A stretch of 64,000 nucleotides of DNA, taken from positions 6,200,001 through 6,264,000 of the forward strand of contig NC_069106.1 of assembly GCF_947172395.1 (NCBI RefSeq), read 5' to 3'. Position numbers and translations under genes: made by a program. This document shows, piece by piece, positions 11,796-23,349 of this stretch. Source of the DNA: Bicyclus anynana (taxonomy: Eukaryota > Arthropoda > Insecta > Lepidoptera > Nymphalidae). The notes beneath the pieces were generated by a model. It did no database searches. It was given only the letters and a program-made list of their open reading frames with translations, and was not told where the DNA came from. Each line of letters begins with the position of its first letter. Within the stretch, counting starts at the first letter, position 1.

Positions 11796-11858
11796 GTTGG
11801 TCGCTGTATAAACTGTATTCCACGTAGACAAAGTCGCGGGCGTTCACTTGTAACATAA

Positions 11859-12051
11859 TCTATACTAATATTAAAAAGCTGAAGAGCTTGTTTGTTTGAA
11901 CATGCTAATCTCAGGAACTACTGGTCCGATTTGAAAAATTCTTTCAGTGTTAGATAGCCCATTTATTGACAAAGGCTATAAGCTATATATTATCCCCATA
12001 TACTTATGAGAACGGGAACCACGCGGGTGAAACCTCGCGGCGTCAGCTAGT
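11859..12051 (+). mobile_element. Helitron H1, near full length
   Basis: It runs from TCTATACTAATAT to GTCAGCTAGT. The terminal hairpin (CGCGGGTGAAACCTCGCGG) carries one inserted base in its second arm. Confidence 0.85.
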
Positions 12052-12339
12052 AATTTAAAAGATTAATCAATTATCTCGGTGATAACAATGTCAACGAGGC
12101 ACCACTTGGTTCTGACGCTAATCAATTTCGTGACCCACGACTGAACTTGACCTTTGGCGTCTAGCCAAGCTGCGCCATCAGGCTTCCGATATACACTGCA
12201 GAAAATATAGAAGAGCTGACATTGTAACAGATAGTATCAATTACTACCTATACTTTTTTTATTGAGAACGAACACAAATTTTAGGCTAACTTATCTCAAT
12301 AATTATTTAAATCATGCCCTCGTGGAATGGAACCGCAGC

Positions 12340-12475
12340 AAATGGCAGCCAATCTGCCCCTGTAGCCATGTGGCACGTCGATTCTCTTTCTACGATCGCA
12401 AACGCTTCTAAAACTAGAAAAATTTATGGGAATGACAGATCTTGATCACGTGACCTGTCGATAGCAAAGGTTATT
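12340..12475 (+). mobile_element. MITE-3 (foldback) left half
   Basis: TAGCCATGTGGCACGTCGATT, CTTTCTACGATCGCAAACGC and GATCACGTGACCTGTCG match the left arm and core of the complete foldback at 44319-44513. The right arm is lost. Confidence 0.65.
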
Positions 12476-13130
12476 TGCTTATTTTTATTTTGGTTTATTG
12501 ATCCCTTGGAACCAGCCTTTCTGTCACCAGTCAAGGCAACGCGCCGCCGTTTCGGTCGGGTTTCACAAAAACGGCTTGACCTATAAAGATGAAATATGGC
12601 AGGAAGGTAGCTTATAAATGTGCAAACCAAGAGGGCGCCGCGATACGCATAATAACAAAAGCGATATCGTGAGTGTGGTTTGCCTAAACAGCCAAAAACG
12701 CGAGGTTGTTGAAAAAAGAAAAAGAACAAGAAAGAGGGTAGATCGATTCTGCCCCTAACAGCTGATTTCACTTCTCATCTCGCAACTTCAGTTCCGTCGT
12801 GACCACGATCCATGCAACTGGGTCGAAATATCGACATTAAAAATCTCGTCGTTTTATCGTGGTATGTACCCGTTTATATAACATTCATAAGGTAGCTTAT
12901 AGTTAGTAGATATCCGCTAAGAACAGATTTAGCAGATCAAAGGGCGGCCAAAATCGCGGGCGTCCGCTAGTATTTTATAGTTCAGAACGCTGCACTCCAA
13001 ATTATTGTAGACGAATACATATACCTAGGGCATATCCAGTTAGGTAATACGAGAAAAAGGTACCGCCGAATCCAATCTGGGCCGCATTCAGGAATCTTTC
13101 CTCAGGAATCATTCAGGAAATTCCTGAGTG
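12476..13130. other. Unassigned repeat-like sequence, including a Helitron end
   Basis: 12780-12870 (GTGACCACGATCCATGCAAC, GGTCGAAATATCGAC) resembles sequence often found at retroelement 3' ends in moths. 12950-12972 (AAAATCGCGGGCGTCCGCTAGT) is the 3' end of an H2 Helitron. No gene seen. Confidence 0.4.
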
Positions 13131-13134
13131 CCTG

Positions 13135-13575
13135 AAGTCAAAACTTCGAACAGTGCGTATTGCTAGTGATGCACTATGGTTTAGAGACTTGATTGCTAAC
13201 TATGAGCCTTTTAAAAAGGCACAGAGACACATTAAGGGCGATGGAACGAGCTATGCTCGGAGTATGTCTGTGTGTTCGAATCAGAAATGAGAAAATCCAC
13301 AAAGAACCAAAGTCACCGACATAGCTCAACGAATCGCAAAGCTGAAGTGGCAATTGGCGGGATAGATAGTTCGAAGAGCTGACGTTGGAATCCCAATGTT
13401 CTGGAATGACGACCCTGCATTAGAAACCGCAGTATTGGTCGACCCCCCACAAGGTGTACTGACGACATCAAGGCAGTGGTCACTGGATGCAGGTGACCCA
13501 GGATCGTGATCCCTACAAAAGGCCTACGTCATCCAGTGGACGTCCATCGGCTGATATGACGTTGATGATAATGAT
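13135..13575 (+). mobile_element. RTE-like LINE 3' end, degraded
   Basis: It starts near AACAGTGCGTATTGCTAG, passes the MERAMLGVCL..RIRNEKI and TDIAQRIAKLKWQLAG equivalents across several frames, and ends CATCGGCTGATATGACG with a GAT-rich tail. Stops and frameshifts are present. Confidence 0.8.
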
Positions 13576-14144
13576 AAAATTCCCATTAAAGCTGTTTCAG
13601 ATATTAGCCCGGAAAAACAGACTGACAAACAAAAATTTAAAACCGTGATAACGTTATTTTGAAATCACAAATTATACCAATAAATATTTTCTTCAAATTT
13701 AAACATGAATATAGTATGTGAATTTACTTGAATATCGATTAATAAGTATTTTAATCCTTAAATATTTTTGCCAGCTGCCATTTTAAGTGCGTTCTTCTTC
13801 TTCTTTATATTATTAGTATGAAATCCAAAGGATCAGCAAGTATAATATTTAAATAGAAACTGAATGATCGAATGAAATGTCGGAATATTGGACATACTCG
13901 GACGGCGTTTTCCTTTCTCTGTCCACGTTTTCACCGCAAGAATTTTCGCTACGGAAAACTTCTCATGTCAAGCACGTTAACTTGAAAGGAAAAATTGCTA
14001 GCATCCTACGGACGTACAATATTTTATTTTATATATAGATAGTGGACGTGACTTCGTTTGCATGAAATTCTCTCTTTCACAAAAAAAAACTGTAAAATAG
14101 TGCAGAAAAAAGTAGTCGTCGCAATTCGTGTTGGACCCCTTTAC

Positions 14145-14235
14145 TCCCCCCTCCCCCCTCCTGTAATTCTGAGAGGAGACTTGTGCTCAGCAGTAAGTCG
14201 AATATGGGTTGATTATGATGATGACGATGAACTTC
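14145..14235 (+). repeat. SINE A 3' end only
   Basis: CTGAGAGGAGACTTGTGCTC, then CGAATATGGGTTGAT with a (GAT)n tail. Confidence 0.75.
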
Positions 14236-14682
14236 TTACCCGTTGAATTAACATTTTATAAAAAACTTTAATCTTTTTGCCCGACCTAGCCTTTAAGTGC
14301 ATATTAATAGCCTTTTAGTTAGTTACCTTTGAAAAAATTTACTCCCAAATAAAATATGAATATCCAATAACTCTGAAATATATCAATCAGTAAAATTAAT
14401 CTGAAATTGCTAAAATTAAAATTTTCAGTCAAAGGTTTTCACAAAATGTTTCCCCTTAGAAATTTTCATAAATATTTCCTTGTGGTAGCCTACGTTGTTA
14501 CATTATTACACTATGCGTTTTCCGTATGAACTGCTACGATTTGTCTGGAGGCTTTTAGCGATAAGGCCGCCTTTGCGTGCAAATCCGTAGGATACATTAC
14601 CGATACGTATGTTGACTCTATCATATTCAGTTGCAAAGTTTTTGCACTATTTATGAAATTCCGAAAAGTAAATAATAAGAGA

Positions 14683-15017
14683 GCCGTGATAGCCCAGTGG
14701 ATTTGACCTCTGCCTCCGATTCCGCAGGGTGTGGGTTCGAATCCGGCCCGGGGCATGCACCTCCAACTTTTAAGTTGTGTGCATTTTAAGAAATTAAATA
14801 TTATGTGTCTCAAACGGTGAAGGAAAACATTGTGAGAAAACCTGTATACCAGAGATTTTTTTTCTTTTTTCTTTTCTTTTTTTTTCGTAATTGTTAATTC
14901 TCTGCGAGTGTGCCTGCCAATCCGCATTGGGCCAGCGTGGTGGACTATTGGCCTAACCCCTCTCATTCTGAGAGGAGACTCGAGCTCAACAGTGAGCCGA
15001 ATATGGGTTGATAACGA
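14683..15017 (+). repeat. SINE A, full length
   Basis: It has A box TAGCCCAGTGG and B box GGTTCGAATCC, the body (CATTTTAAGAAATTAAATAT, CGGTGAAGGAAAACAT, GTGCCTGCCAATCCGCATT) and the end CGAATATGGGTTGATAACG. This is one of the best copies for defining the family. Confidence 0.9.
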
Positions 15018-15129
15018 AATAATATTTTATCGTCATTTACCATCAAGTGAAAAATACAGCCAAGTGTTAACCCTGGTAATCGGAGTTGATGCAACAGCAT
15101 CAGCCGATGCATTGACCTGGAAAATTACT

Positions 15130-15635
15130 TATTAAAATATATCGGTCGATCGTCAATTTACGCCTTTCTGGTACCCGTGGATCCAAGTTGACCTTTGGAT
15201 CACTGCCAAATGCCGAGGCAAACACCGGTTAGATAATGCGCCACTACGCCAAATAAATAATGTTCCAATGTACACTAAATATGTCGCCAATATATAAGCT
15301 AAGTTACCAAATTAGTTACTAAGTTAATATTTTAACCCTACAGTGGTAGCGTACCTAAAAGTAACAAGAGTTATTGTTGTGTGGATTACACAAATGTAAT
15401 CCATTTTCAAAGTGAAATAAAAAAATATTTAAGCATATTTTTTTATACTATGAAAAAAATATATAATTCATGTAGCGTCCTTTACTATATAAAAGCACAA
15501 AATCTAATTTTATGCTATGGGTTACAGAAATAATGAACAAAAACATCTCTAAAATATAACGATAACCACTAGTACTGCTGTGAAAAAAAAAAATTGTGTA
15601 ATACCTAACCTCTTAAATATCTCTGGATCTACAGA
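15130..15635. other. AT-rich stretch, nothing recognised
   Basis: No gene or repeat family recognised. Confidence 0.45.
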
Positions 15636-15765
15636 CCTATTTTGAAAATTATTTTACTAAAAGAAAGCTACGTTATTTGTGAGTGTCATATGATATATTT
15701 TGTCTTCGTATTCCCAAGTGAACGGAAACTAAGTGGGTGAAACCGCGGTGCGTCTGCAAAAGAAA
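15636..15765 (+). mobile_element. Helitron H1-like relic, 3' part
   Basis: GTCTTCGTATTCCCAAGTG, then ACTAAGTGGGTGAAACCGCG and GCGTCTGC match the H1 3' half; the CTAG end is lost. Confidence 0.5.
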
Positions 15766-15929
15766 GATATTTCATTGTCCTACAAGTGTCGCTAGCAGAT
15801 CTTAAATACATACCTGAACTAAGTTAAAACTAAGTTAGTAACTTACTTATTATTTTAGCGAAAAAAGATTGTAGTCAGAAAACCATTGAGCTATTTTCGT
15901 TTCTTTGTTTCAAAACTTTCTGCGAAGTA

Positions 15930-16240
15930 TAAAATAAATCGTGTTTTCAGAAAAACTGTAAGTTGAAGTCGATTTATATATTTTGATTATAATCTTTTTA
16001 ACATAAAAATTTAACTGACTTGAAAGACGTATTTCAGTTAGTTTGATTTTAACACAAAATCACTAAACCTTTTTCTATGAAAATGATTTGGGACCAATCT
16101 GGAAGTATACTCTCTACAACAAAAAGGATTTTCAAAATTCGTTAGTAAATGACGAAGTTATGAAGTAACAAACTCAAAAAAACATACGCGTTGAATTGAG
16201 AACCTCCTCCTTTTTTTGAAGTCGGTAGAAGAAAGTCGGT
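15930..16240 (+). repeat. Interspersed repeat ending TTTTTTTGAAGTCGGT
   Basis: It contains GACGTATTTCAGTTAG, ATGGGACCAATCTG-like, GACGAAGTTATGAAGTAACA and AACCTCCTCCTTTTTTTGAAG. Related blocks lie at 8380, 50050-50450 and 58440. Confidence 0.6.
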
Positions 16241-16392
16241 CTCTTTAAGAGTAGACTTACGTTTTTTACCCCAATTGCAATGAAGTGTTAATTCATATAC
16301 GTTTATTCGCTACCTCTTGTATTCCTTAATACATAGTTTTGTATGTCAACTAGCAAACGTCAAAAATACTGAATTCTACGTCAAAATTCTAA

Positions 16393-16670
16393 GAGCAGTG
16401 ATAGCCCAGTGGATATGACCTCTGTCTCCGAGTCCGGAGGGTGTGGGTATGAATTCGGTCCGGGGTATGCACCTTCAAGGAAATTAAATAATCACGTGTC
16501 TCAAACGGTGAAGAATAAACATCGTGTGTTCTGTGTGTGTTCGTGTGTTTCTCAATTCTCTGCGAGTGCGAAGTATGCCAATCCGCATTGGGCCAGCGGA
16601 CTATCGGCCTAACCCGCTCATTCGGAGAGGAGACTCGAGTTCAGCAGTGAGCTGAATATCAGGGTTAATC
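16393..16670 (+). repeat. SINE A, internally shortened
   Basis: A box TAGCCCAGTGG and a diverged B box (GGTATGAATTC). The GTGTGT.. segment of the body has variants here as well. It ends GAGCTGAATATCAGGGTTAA. Confidence 0.85.
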
Positions 16671-16969
16671 ATGAAGTCTATGGTTTACTTAAAAAAAATG
16701 TACCAAAGCATTTTTTTGTTTTTTTTTTACATTTATTTAATGTTAAATACTTCTGTGAGAGTAACTTAGGCCGTAAACTGTACTGAAAACTCGAAGCACT
16801 TTAACAGGATTAAAAGCACTCTAAGTTGTTGAAAGCTCCGCGGTCGTATTGTGTGCTTTTTGGGAGCTTTTCAAGTTGCAAAAGTTATCCCTTTTAATTT
16901 AAGTTAATATATTATATTGGTACATTGTTTGCAAAAAGAAAAGTGGTATTTTAGAAAGATTTATTCTTA

Positions 16970-17330
16970 ACTAGCGGACGCCCGCGACCTGGTCCACGTG
17001 GAATTCAGTTTTTCACAAATCCCGCAGGAACCATGGATTTTTCCGGGATGAAAAGTTATAGGCCTATGTTATGTTGTAAGTTATACTGTTGTATTTTATA
17101 TACAACGTTCACAGTTTTTTTGTAGTGCATTTAGTATCAGTATTGCACCCGTGCGAAGCCCGGGTGGGTCGCTAGTTATACATAATATAAACCTTCATTT
17201 TCAATCACTCTATCTTTTAAAAAAAACTTCATGAAAATCCGTTAGATAGTTTTAAAGATATAAGTACGGACATAGGAATATAGGGACAGAGAAAGCGACT
17301 TTGTTTTATACATTGTGATGATTTCTGATT
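16970..17330. mobile_element. Cluster of Helitron ends (H2 reverse and a second family forward)
   Basis: ACTAGCGGACGCCCGCGACC (16970) opens an H2 copy on the minus strand that decays by about 17060. GCACCCGTGCGAAGCCCGGG followed by GTCGCTAGT (17172-17176) is the 3' end of a different Helitron-like family on the plus strand. 17180-17330 is a further relic (CACTCTATCTTTTAAAAAAA). Confidence 0.55.
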
Positions 17331-17374
17331 TAATTTTTCTTATAGAAAACGATATAATGTATTTTTTTTATTAT

Positions 17375-17860
17375 TATTTAAACTATCGTATGTTATTCAT
17401 ACATTGATTATAAAACACGGCTACACTTGACGACCTCCGTGGCGCAGTGGTATGCGCGGTGGATTTACAAGACGGAGGTCCTGGGTTCGATCCCCGGCTG
17501 GGCCGATTGAGATTCTTAATTGGTCCAGGTCTGGCTGGTGGGAGGCTTCGGCCACATGTTAGACTGTATCATCACTTACCATCAGGTGAGATTGTAGTCA
17601 AGGGCTAACTTGTAAAAAATAAAAAAAAAAAAACACTCACATGATGCAGCGTCGCAGTTTGGATCGTGCCGCGTTGCAAAAAAAGTTACAGTTCTGAAAT
17701 TCTTTTTTGTGGTATTATCCAATTTATTTATCTTTTCACGGTATTTTTATTTTTAAAATAAAAGTGTCATCGCTAAACAAAAGCATCGGAGCAGCCAAAA
17801 AACCCCGCGACGTAATCACTTTGGACGTAGTGAAAAGATTTTCATGCTTCCCCATTGACG
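17375..17860 (-). repeat. Unclassified retroelement-like repeat, split by SINE B
   Basis: GTTATTCATACATTGATTATA and AAACACGGCTA, then after the SINE B the ACACTCACATGATG and CGTCGCAGTTTGGATCGTGC motifs, are shared with 37410-37790 (in opposite order and orientation for part of it). Confidence 0.5.
17431..17632 (+). repeat. SINE B, full head with shortened body
   Basis: A box TGGCGCAGTGG, B box GGTTCGATCCC, then TTGGTCCAGGTCTGGCTGGT and the end CAAGGGCTAACTTGTAAAAA plus poly-A. The central part of the body is deleted. Confidence 0.88.
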
Positions 17861-17929
17861 GACCCGACATAGTTTCGACTTAAGTCTGCAAGTCATAATA
17901 GTCGAAGAGACAACCTTCAAGTCTTAGTT

Positions 17930-18372
17930 AACTAATTTATACATAAAAAGCAAAGATTGTCTGGTTATTTGCAACATAAATAAAATTATAAAATTTCAAA
18001 ATCTATTAAAAATCTTTTATCGTTATTAGATGAAAAATTTATGCAGTTTTAGCTTTCTTACATTAAATGTGACATTTTTTAAAAAATGAACTATAAACAT
18101 AAACGCACAAATAACAAAGTTATTAGTAATTTTGTTTGAACGCTCGTAGAACATATCTAACGATCATTATGTACCTACGACGTCATTAATTCGTACCATT
18201 TTGTATGAGGCGTGGTTCAGGGATCCGCGGCAGCGCCGCAAATCTGACCCTATAAATCCCTGTAGCTCCGAAAGTAATGATCGCAGATACCCTGTTACTT
18301 TTAGAAAATTGCTTTACTATTAGCATACTCTTAATTTATATATAATTTAAAAAACTGTCATCAAAATTTCAA
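17930..18372 (+). mobile_element. MITE-2 copy, left end truncated
   Basis: ACTAATTTATACATAAAAAG through CTGTTACTTTTAGAAAATTG to ACTGTCATCA. It shares the GCGGCAGCGCCGCAAATCTG block with 32101-32602. Confidence 0.75.
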
Positions 18373-18394
18373 TAATAGGGAATAATGAAATTTT

Positions 18395-18555
18395 CAGGTA
18401 GGTGTGCAGGTTTTCTCACGATCTTTTTCTTTCACCGTTTGAGGCACGTGATATTTAATTTTTTAGAATTCACATAACTGAAAAGTTGGAGGTGTGTGCC
18501 CGGACTGGAATTCGAACCTACGCCTTCTGAATCGAAGACAAAGGCTATCATGTCA
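18395..18555 (-). repeat. SINE A 5' part, reverse
   Basis: GCAGGTTTTCTCACGATC, CACCGTTTGAGGCACGTG and the B-box complement (GGAATTCGAACC). The 3' half is missing. Confidence 0.75.
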
Positions 18556-19270
18556 CTTTTCAGCTTTCTAATAATAAAATTATTTTTAAAATCGGTTCCA
18601 TGGTATTGATGTCAAATACTGCTAGATGTGTTTAATAGGTCATGAAAAATTAAAAAAGAAGAAATTTCCACATCTCAATGTCAGTTGTGGTAAACAACGA
18701 ACGTTATTTAAACAAATAATACCTAAATATCGTCTACAATGTCGAGTTGTGTGTTCAGGAAGCGTAAAAGCTATATATACATAAATATATAATGGAATTA
18801 TAGACAAAATTGTGCATGTGTGCGCTCAGTTTTGTAGCCTAATATTCGGATCACTTTTGCGGTGATATTGTAGGGACGTAACCGATCTATAATATAAAAT
18901 TATCATTGTTTTATGGTTCAGCTGTGCAAGCGAAATCAACAAATGAACGTACAATGTATATTGGATGTGCAGCAACTAATATCAACAAACAAATATCAGT
19001 AATAATAATTCATTATTTGTATACGGAACAGGATATTTCATTTGAAGCTAATATTAATAACAATAAATATAGAGTTGATACCAGCTTCCATGATGACCAC
19101 AATAATGTTATTTACTTGATTTAGCGAATGTTATTTCATTTAGTGAAATGGGGAAATTGATGAGGATTAATAATATTAATTTATATTTAGTGTATCAATT
19201 TCACGAAATTAGAATACTTAATAGATTCTACTTTATTTTTGAAGAAAACATCTTCAATTTACGTAAAATA
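18556..19270. other. AT-rich stretch, nothing recognised
   Basis: A 72-codon frame at 18906 has no recognisable motif and is within chance expectation. Confidence 0.45.
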
Positions 19271-19272
19271 AT

Positions 19273-19490
19273 ACGAGCCGTGATAGCCCAGTGGATAAGA
19301 GCTCTGCCTCCGATTCTCAAAACCATCGTAAGGAAATCTGCATACCTGAGAATTTCCTTTATTTTCTACGTGTGTGAAGTCTGCCAATCCGCATTGGGCC
19401 AGCGAGATAGACTATTGGCCTGACCCCTCTCATTCTGAGAGGAAACTCGTGACCAACAGTGAGCCAAATATGGATTGATAATGAATGAAT
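19273..19490 (+). repeat. SINE A with internal deletion
   Basis: The head (GAGCCGTGATAGCCCAGTGG) is joined directly to the 3' half (ATCGTAAGGAAATCTGCATA...). It ends CCAAATATGGATTGATAATG plus a (GAAT)n tail. Confidence 0.85.
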
Positions 19491-19599
19491 GAATTGAAAT
19501 GAATGACAACCCCAATTTCATTATTGAAGACCTATCCATAGATCATCATCGTGTGAGGTACACGATGATGATTGATGAAAAAAAAATTGAGTTTCAGTT

Positions 19600-19865
19600 T
19601 TTAGTAGGAGGACCCCATAATATTTTTTTTATTTTTGTATGATTAATGCGGTTTACGAAATACATCTTTCAATTTTAAGTATGGGGACCCCATAATATTT
19701 TTTTTATTTTTGTATGATAAATGCGGTTTACGAAATACATCTACTCACCAAATTTCATCAGTATAGCTCTTATAATTTTGGAAAAAAGTGGCTGTGACAT
19801 ACGGACGGACAGACAGACATGACGAATCTATAAGGGTTCCATTTTTGCCATTTGGCTACGAAACC
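19600..19865. repeat. Repeat with a tandem 74-bp duplication
   Basis: GGACCCCATAATATTTTTT to GTTTACGAAATACATCT occurs at about 19611 and again at about 19685. It is followed by CATACGGACGGACAGACAGA and GGGTTCCATTTTTGCCATTT, a signature common at the ends of insect repeats. Confidence 0.7.
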
Positions 19866-20284
19866 TTAAAAACACGATTTTAATCCTTATCAATAACTTA
19901 ACTAAATCCAGATTTATTTGTAATAATAATAATAATTAGTACTTAACTACAATTTGAGTACGCGTAAATTGTATGTTTTCCTGTTAACTCTTACACTATT
20001 ATCCCCTCATTAAAACTTGCTTTACATGGAGCTCGAGTTTCTGTGTAAGCTGTCTTAAAAGTGTCTTATTTTATGACCTCTAATGAAACTTTAGACTCAC
20101 CTAGAAAGCTTATTTACACTAAGCTTGCCACGGATACTAAAGCCCCTTTCCCTTTCAAAAATCACGGATACTCAAGATTTTCCCAGACTCTGAAGTGATT
20201 ACAAAAATAAGAAACCCAATTTCGAACAAAGGTTATGATGATTCACAACATTTGTCAGGACAACATAATTAACAAATCAAACTG

Positions 20285-20435
20285 TAACCAAAATAAGACC
20301 CTAGAATGGCAGAGAATGACCTTGAGTGAAGTCACGCACTTGTGAACGTTGTGTGTAGGGTTTAAGGATCCTTAGATTGTTAACAAACACTCCCCTTTTC
20401 CACTCAAGTCACTTTCCCCGCCTATCCCAAGTAAC
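20285..20435 (+). repeat. Repeat with an inverted partner at 27510-27655
   Basis: GGCAGAGAATGACCTTGAGT, GAAGTCACGCACTTGTGAAC and AACACTCCCCTTTTCCACTC match the reverse complement of 27510-27655 over about 140 bp at high identity by eye. Confidence 0.75.
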
Positions 20436-20439
20436 CCAT

Positions 20440-21060
20440 AAAGAATTACACAGAAATGTAAACGGCTCGAACGCCACGAGTATACTCCGACCGCACGACG
20501 AGCGCTTTATATCGCAAGTAGTCCCCGCCAACCGATCGATACCCCTCTCTAACTCCCCTAACTCCCTCTTTACGAAAACAAGTCGCGCCACCTGACATCA
20601 TATCTGTCTCAGACTACTATTTCCTGCACAAGTCTTTGCTTTTTTTATTTTTTTTTTTATAATTATTATGCAGTAAATCTCTATAAGACAGAGCTCATCC
20701 GAAGTAGTACCACCACTTATTATAATCCTAACATACTGTAATTCTTTAGCTATCTGATGGTGTAATTAAATTTTCACTATGATATTGTATAATATATTAT
20801 ATTTCACTATGTGATAATTTCGTGGCCGATACTCCAAATTTTGTCTCTCAATTCTGTTACATTCGTTTGTTTAATTTTAAACGTCGACAAAATAATTCAA
20901 AAAGTGTCTCTTGCTCATGAACAAAGACTTCACGCAAACCATTTGAGTTAGTGTTTAGTGACTAGTGATAGTGTAGTGTTAAGTGCTACATGGAAGATCA
21001 CGTGAACAAAGTGACCTGAAGACGTAATAGTTAGTGAAAGACTAAGATTAAGTTATTGGA
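20440..21060 (+). promoter_or_regulatory. Candidate promoter / 5' UTR region of the receptor gene
   Basis: A locally GC-rich, non-repeat block (20440-20600) is followed by a stretch (20880-21060) rich in AGTG/TAGTG runs, as often seen in insect 5' leaders. It contains two very short upstream ORFs (ATG at 20919 and 20991, each stopping within about 10 codons). It sits 1.2-1.8 kb upstream of the first visible coding exon on the same strand. This is an inference from position and composition; no TATA box or initiator is convincing. Confidence 0.25.
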
Positions 21061-21837
21061 CGTTATCTTAGTATAATTATAATAGATTATAAGTTTAGGT
21101 TAAAGTTAAATCCCTAATTAGTCACATAAGTAGGCTAGATCGTAGTTTTATGAACAACCAATTTGGTACTGGCCACAGAGAAAAAAAATCCTTTGTTTAA
21201 ATTGCCAGCATACTACGAAACTTTGTATAGAACATTATAGGTGCTTATAATATTACACAAAAATATTATACAAAATCAAAGTAATAATAAACGTAACAAA
21301 AGCAATACACAAATAAGCAATTTTACATCCTACTGTCGATAAAAAAAAATATTGATTTGCATGTTTCTTCCTAAAAACTCAAAATAATTCATATTCCGAA
21401 ATTAATACAGAGAGCAATATGCAAATTTCACTTTCACGACATTTCAAACGTCAGGTTAATGGATTTTTAAATATGCATTTCCCTCTCAAGTTTAATAAGG
21501 ATTCCTTAGCTCTGTAAAAATGCAGTCATTTACTCTTTGCTTATTAAAATCGGAATGATTTTACGTTTTTAGTAGTAAGCTTTTAATTATAGTCATCTAT
21601 GAATGGCTTGTCTATGTATAAAAGTGTAATTTAAATAGTATACCATCTTGTTTTAATTTCCCATAGTATAAAACTGAGAAAAATGTAGTAAATAACATTA
21701 TTTTTAATTTTACAGTTAAATTACATAATTGTACAGCGTGATTTTTAACTCAATAATATCTGTAAAATATTTTTGCATTTACTATTGAGTTTTCTCTCTC
21801 GCTACTAGGACGTTTTCTACTAAATATAAAATATTAA
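21061..21837. other. AT-rich upstream/5' intron region of the receptor gene
   Basis: No repeat or clear exon. ATG at 21150 opens five codons followed by a phase-1 GT (ATTTG|GTACTG), which would fit the next exon's phase, but the donor is weak. Confidence 0.3.
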
Positions 21838-21955
21838 ACTGCGTCACTGGTCCAATGGTAGATAAGCCTGTTTAGCTTTAGATCACGAGTTCCTGAATTC
21901 GAGCCCTCGGTCGGGACATGAAATATCAAATTTTTCTTTCACCCAAGAAATTCAC
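21838..21955 (+). repeat. SINE D (tRNA-like)
   Basis: GTCACTGGTCCAATGGTAGA (A-box-like), TCCTGAATTCGAGCCC (B-box-like), then TTTTCTTTCACCCAAGAAAT. It is related to 4380-4500. Confidence 0.5.
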
Positions 21956-22235
21956 GATCGTTACAAAACCAATAACAACTTTCTAGTAGTAATAGTCTTT
22001 GAGCTAAACCGCGGCGGACAGATAGACATAAAGGTGGATATGGCGAAACTATATAGGGTTCGTTGTGATCTACGAATCTCTAAAAACGCTATTACCCTAA
22101 TTCCGGCAAGACATATTGGGGCAGCGTGGTTGGTCTAAACTTCATTTTAACTCCTCTATGGGGGTAGACTGGCAATGTAGTGGGCTATTTAAAATATTCT
22201 GTATATAATATTAAATTGTGCCTTTTTGTCAACAG

Positions 22236-23330
22236 ATGGCGCTCTACGGGGGGAGGTAGAAGTGCGCGGGCGCGGTACGGAGCCAGCGTTACTCCACGAC
22301 CTGCACTCAACGCTGCCGCCTGCCGCGCCCGAAACCCTCCACACCATCTCCATCATCCTCAAAGGCCTCGTCTTCGTCACCATCATCCTTGGAGCCTTAC
22401 TGGGAAACGCCCTCGTCATCATATCAGTCCACCGACATAGGAAGCTGCGCGTCATAACCAACTACTACGTCGTCAGTCTCGCTGTCGCGGACATGCTAGT
22501 CGCTTTGTGTGCGATGACCTTTAATGCTAGTGCAGAGCTTACCGACGCTTGGCTCTTTGGGCCTTTAGTCTGTGATATCTTCAATTCCCTTGACGTATAC
22601 TTCTCTAGCGCCTCAATCCTTCATCTATGCTGCATATCCGTTGATAGATATTACGCTATCGTCCGACCTTTAGAGTATCCGGTAACGATGACACATAGAA
22701 CTGTTTGCTTCATGCTCGCAAATGTCTGGCTATGGCCGGCGTTTATTAGTTTTGTACCGATATTCATGGGATGGTACACTACAGAAGATCATCGGCAGTA
22801 TAGAAAGAACCATCCAGATGTTTGCGTCTTCAAAGCCAATATGGTTTACGCGATAATATCTTCGAGCGTCTCATTTTGGATACCGAGTCTAGTCATGATA
22901 TCAATGTACTGTAAGATATTTAGGGAAGCGGTCAGACAAAGGGAAGCTTTGACTAGAACATCATCGAATATTCTGCTCAATTCTGTCCATATAAAGCATA
23001 CTTCGCACAGCGCACACCATTCTCACTACTTGCATCCTGATAGAAGGCCTTCAGACATAAGTCCGAATTACAGTACCTTCACAGAAGTAGGGCCAGAAGA
23101 GACTGAATTCGGTGGAGAAGTTGTAATGGCTCTAGGAGATATATGTCCGAGTAAAGAGGCCAGTCCAAGGAAGTCAGTAAACATAAGCTGTGATACAGCT
23201 AGCTCGGGCTATTGTTCTGGTGGATCAAACAAAAGGTCAAGTGGTCCTCCGGTTGGTTGGAGACCAAGCTGCTCATCAGCTGTAGCGACAAGAGATTTGG
23301 CGCGAGCAGCGACAGAACTAAATTCTCAAG
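22236..23330 (+). CDS. Octβ3R: Octopamine receptor, beta-adrenergic-like (Octβ3R-type), first visible coding exon (TM1-TM5 and ICL3)
   Basis: This exon encodes most of a class-A biogenic amine GPCR of the plasma membrane. By family, octopamine binding would couple it to Gs and raise cAMP. Numbering from the split first codon, I see TM1 about 44-66 (Asn58 of the GN motif), TM2 with LAVAD (Asp86), TM3 with the amine-binding Asp120 (codon 22592-22594) and DRY 137-139 (22643-22651), a disulfide pair Cys113/Cys197, TM5 serines 209-211 and 213, then a long third intracellular loop (about 150 residues, Ser/Thr-rich). The exon opens after a good acceptor (pyrimidines then CAACAG, 22235) and closes at CAAG|GTAAAT, phase 1. 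There is no in-frame ATG before TM2, so the N terminus and start codon lie upstream. GC content and codon use are far above the surroundings. I assign Octβ3R because the long ICL3 and its NILLNSVH and ALGD stretches resemble my memory of fly Octβ3R. Octβ1R/2R are less likely. Amine GPCR: near certain; subtype: about 0.75. Confidence 0.93.
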
Positions 23331-23349
23331 GTAAATATTTTTGTACATG

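Noticed and set aside
12424..12771. 115-codon minus-strand frame
   Set aside because: Overlaps a MITE-3 fragment and repeat-like DNA; Phe-run and basic composition without a domain.
17431..17505. tRNA genes at SINE heads (also 14683, 26836, 52367, 63897)
   Set aside because: They have A and B boxes but no complete cloverleaf or anticodon arm, and each is joined to a SINE body.
21150..21165. Five-codon initiator exon for the receptor
   Set aside because: Phase fits, but the donor (GTACTG) is weak and such a short match occurs often by chance; kept only as a candidate in the findings.
22226..22235. TTG start for the receptor, giving MSTDGALRG
   Set aside because: The bases belong to the intron end (polypyrimidine tract and CAACAG); TTG is not a credible insect start and the phase fits a splice acceptor at 22235.
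22180..22461. Two other open frames overlapping the receptor exon
   Set aside because: Shadows of the GC-rich receptor exon in other frames; no domain.
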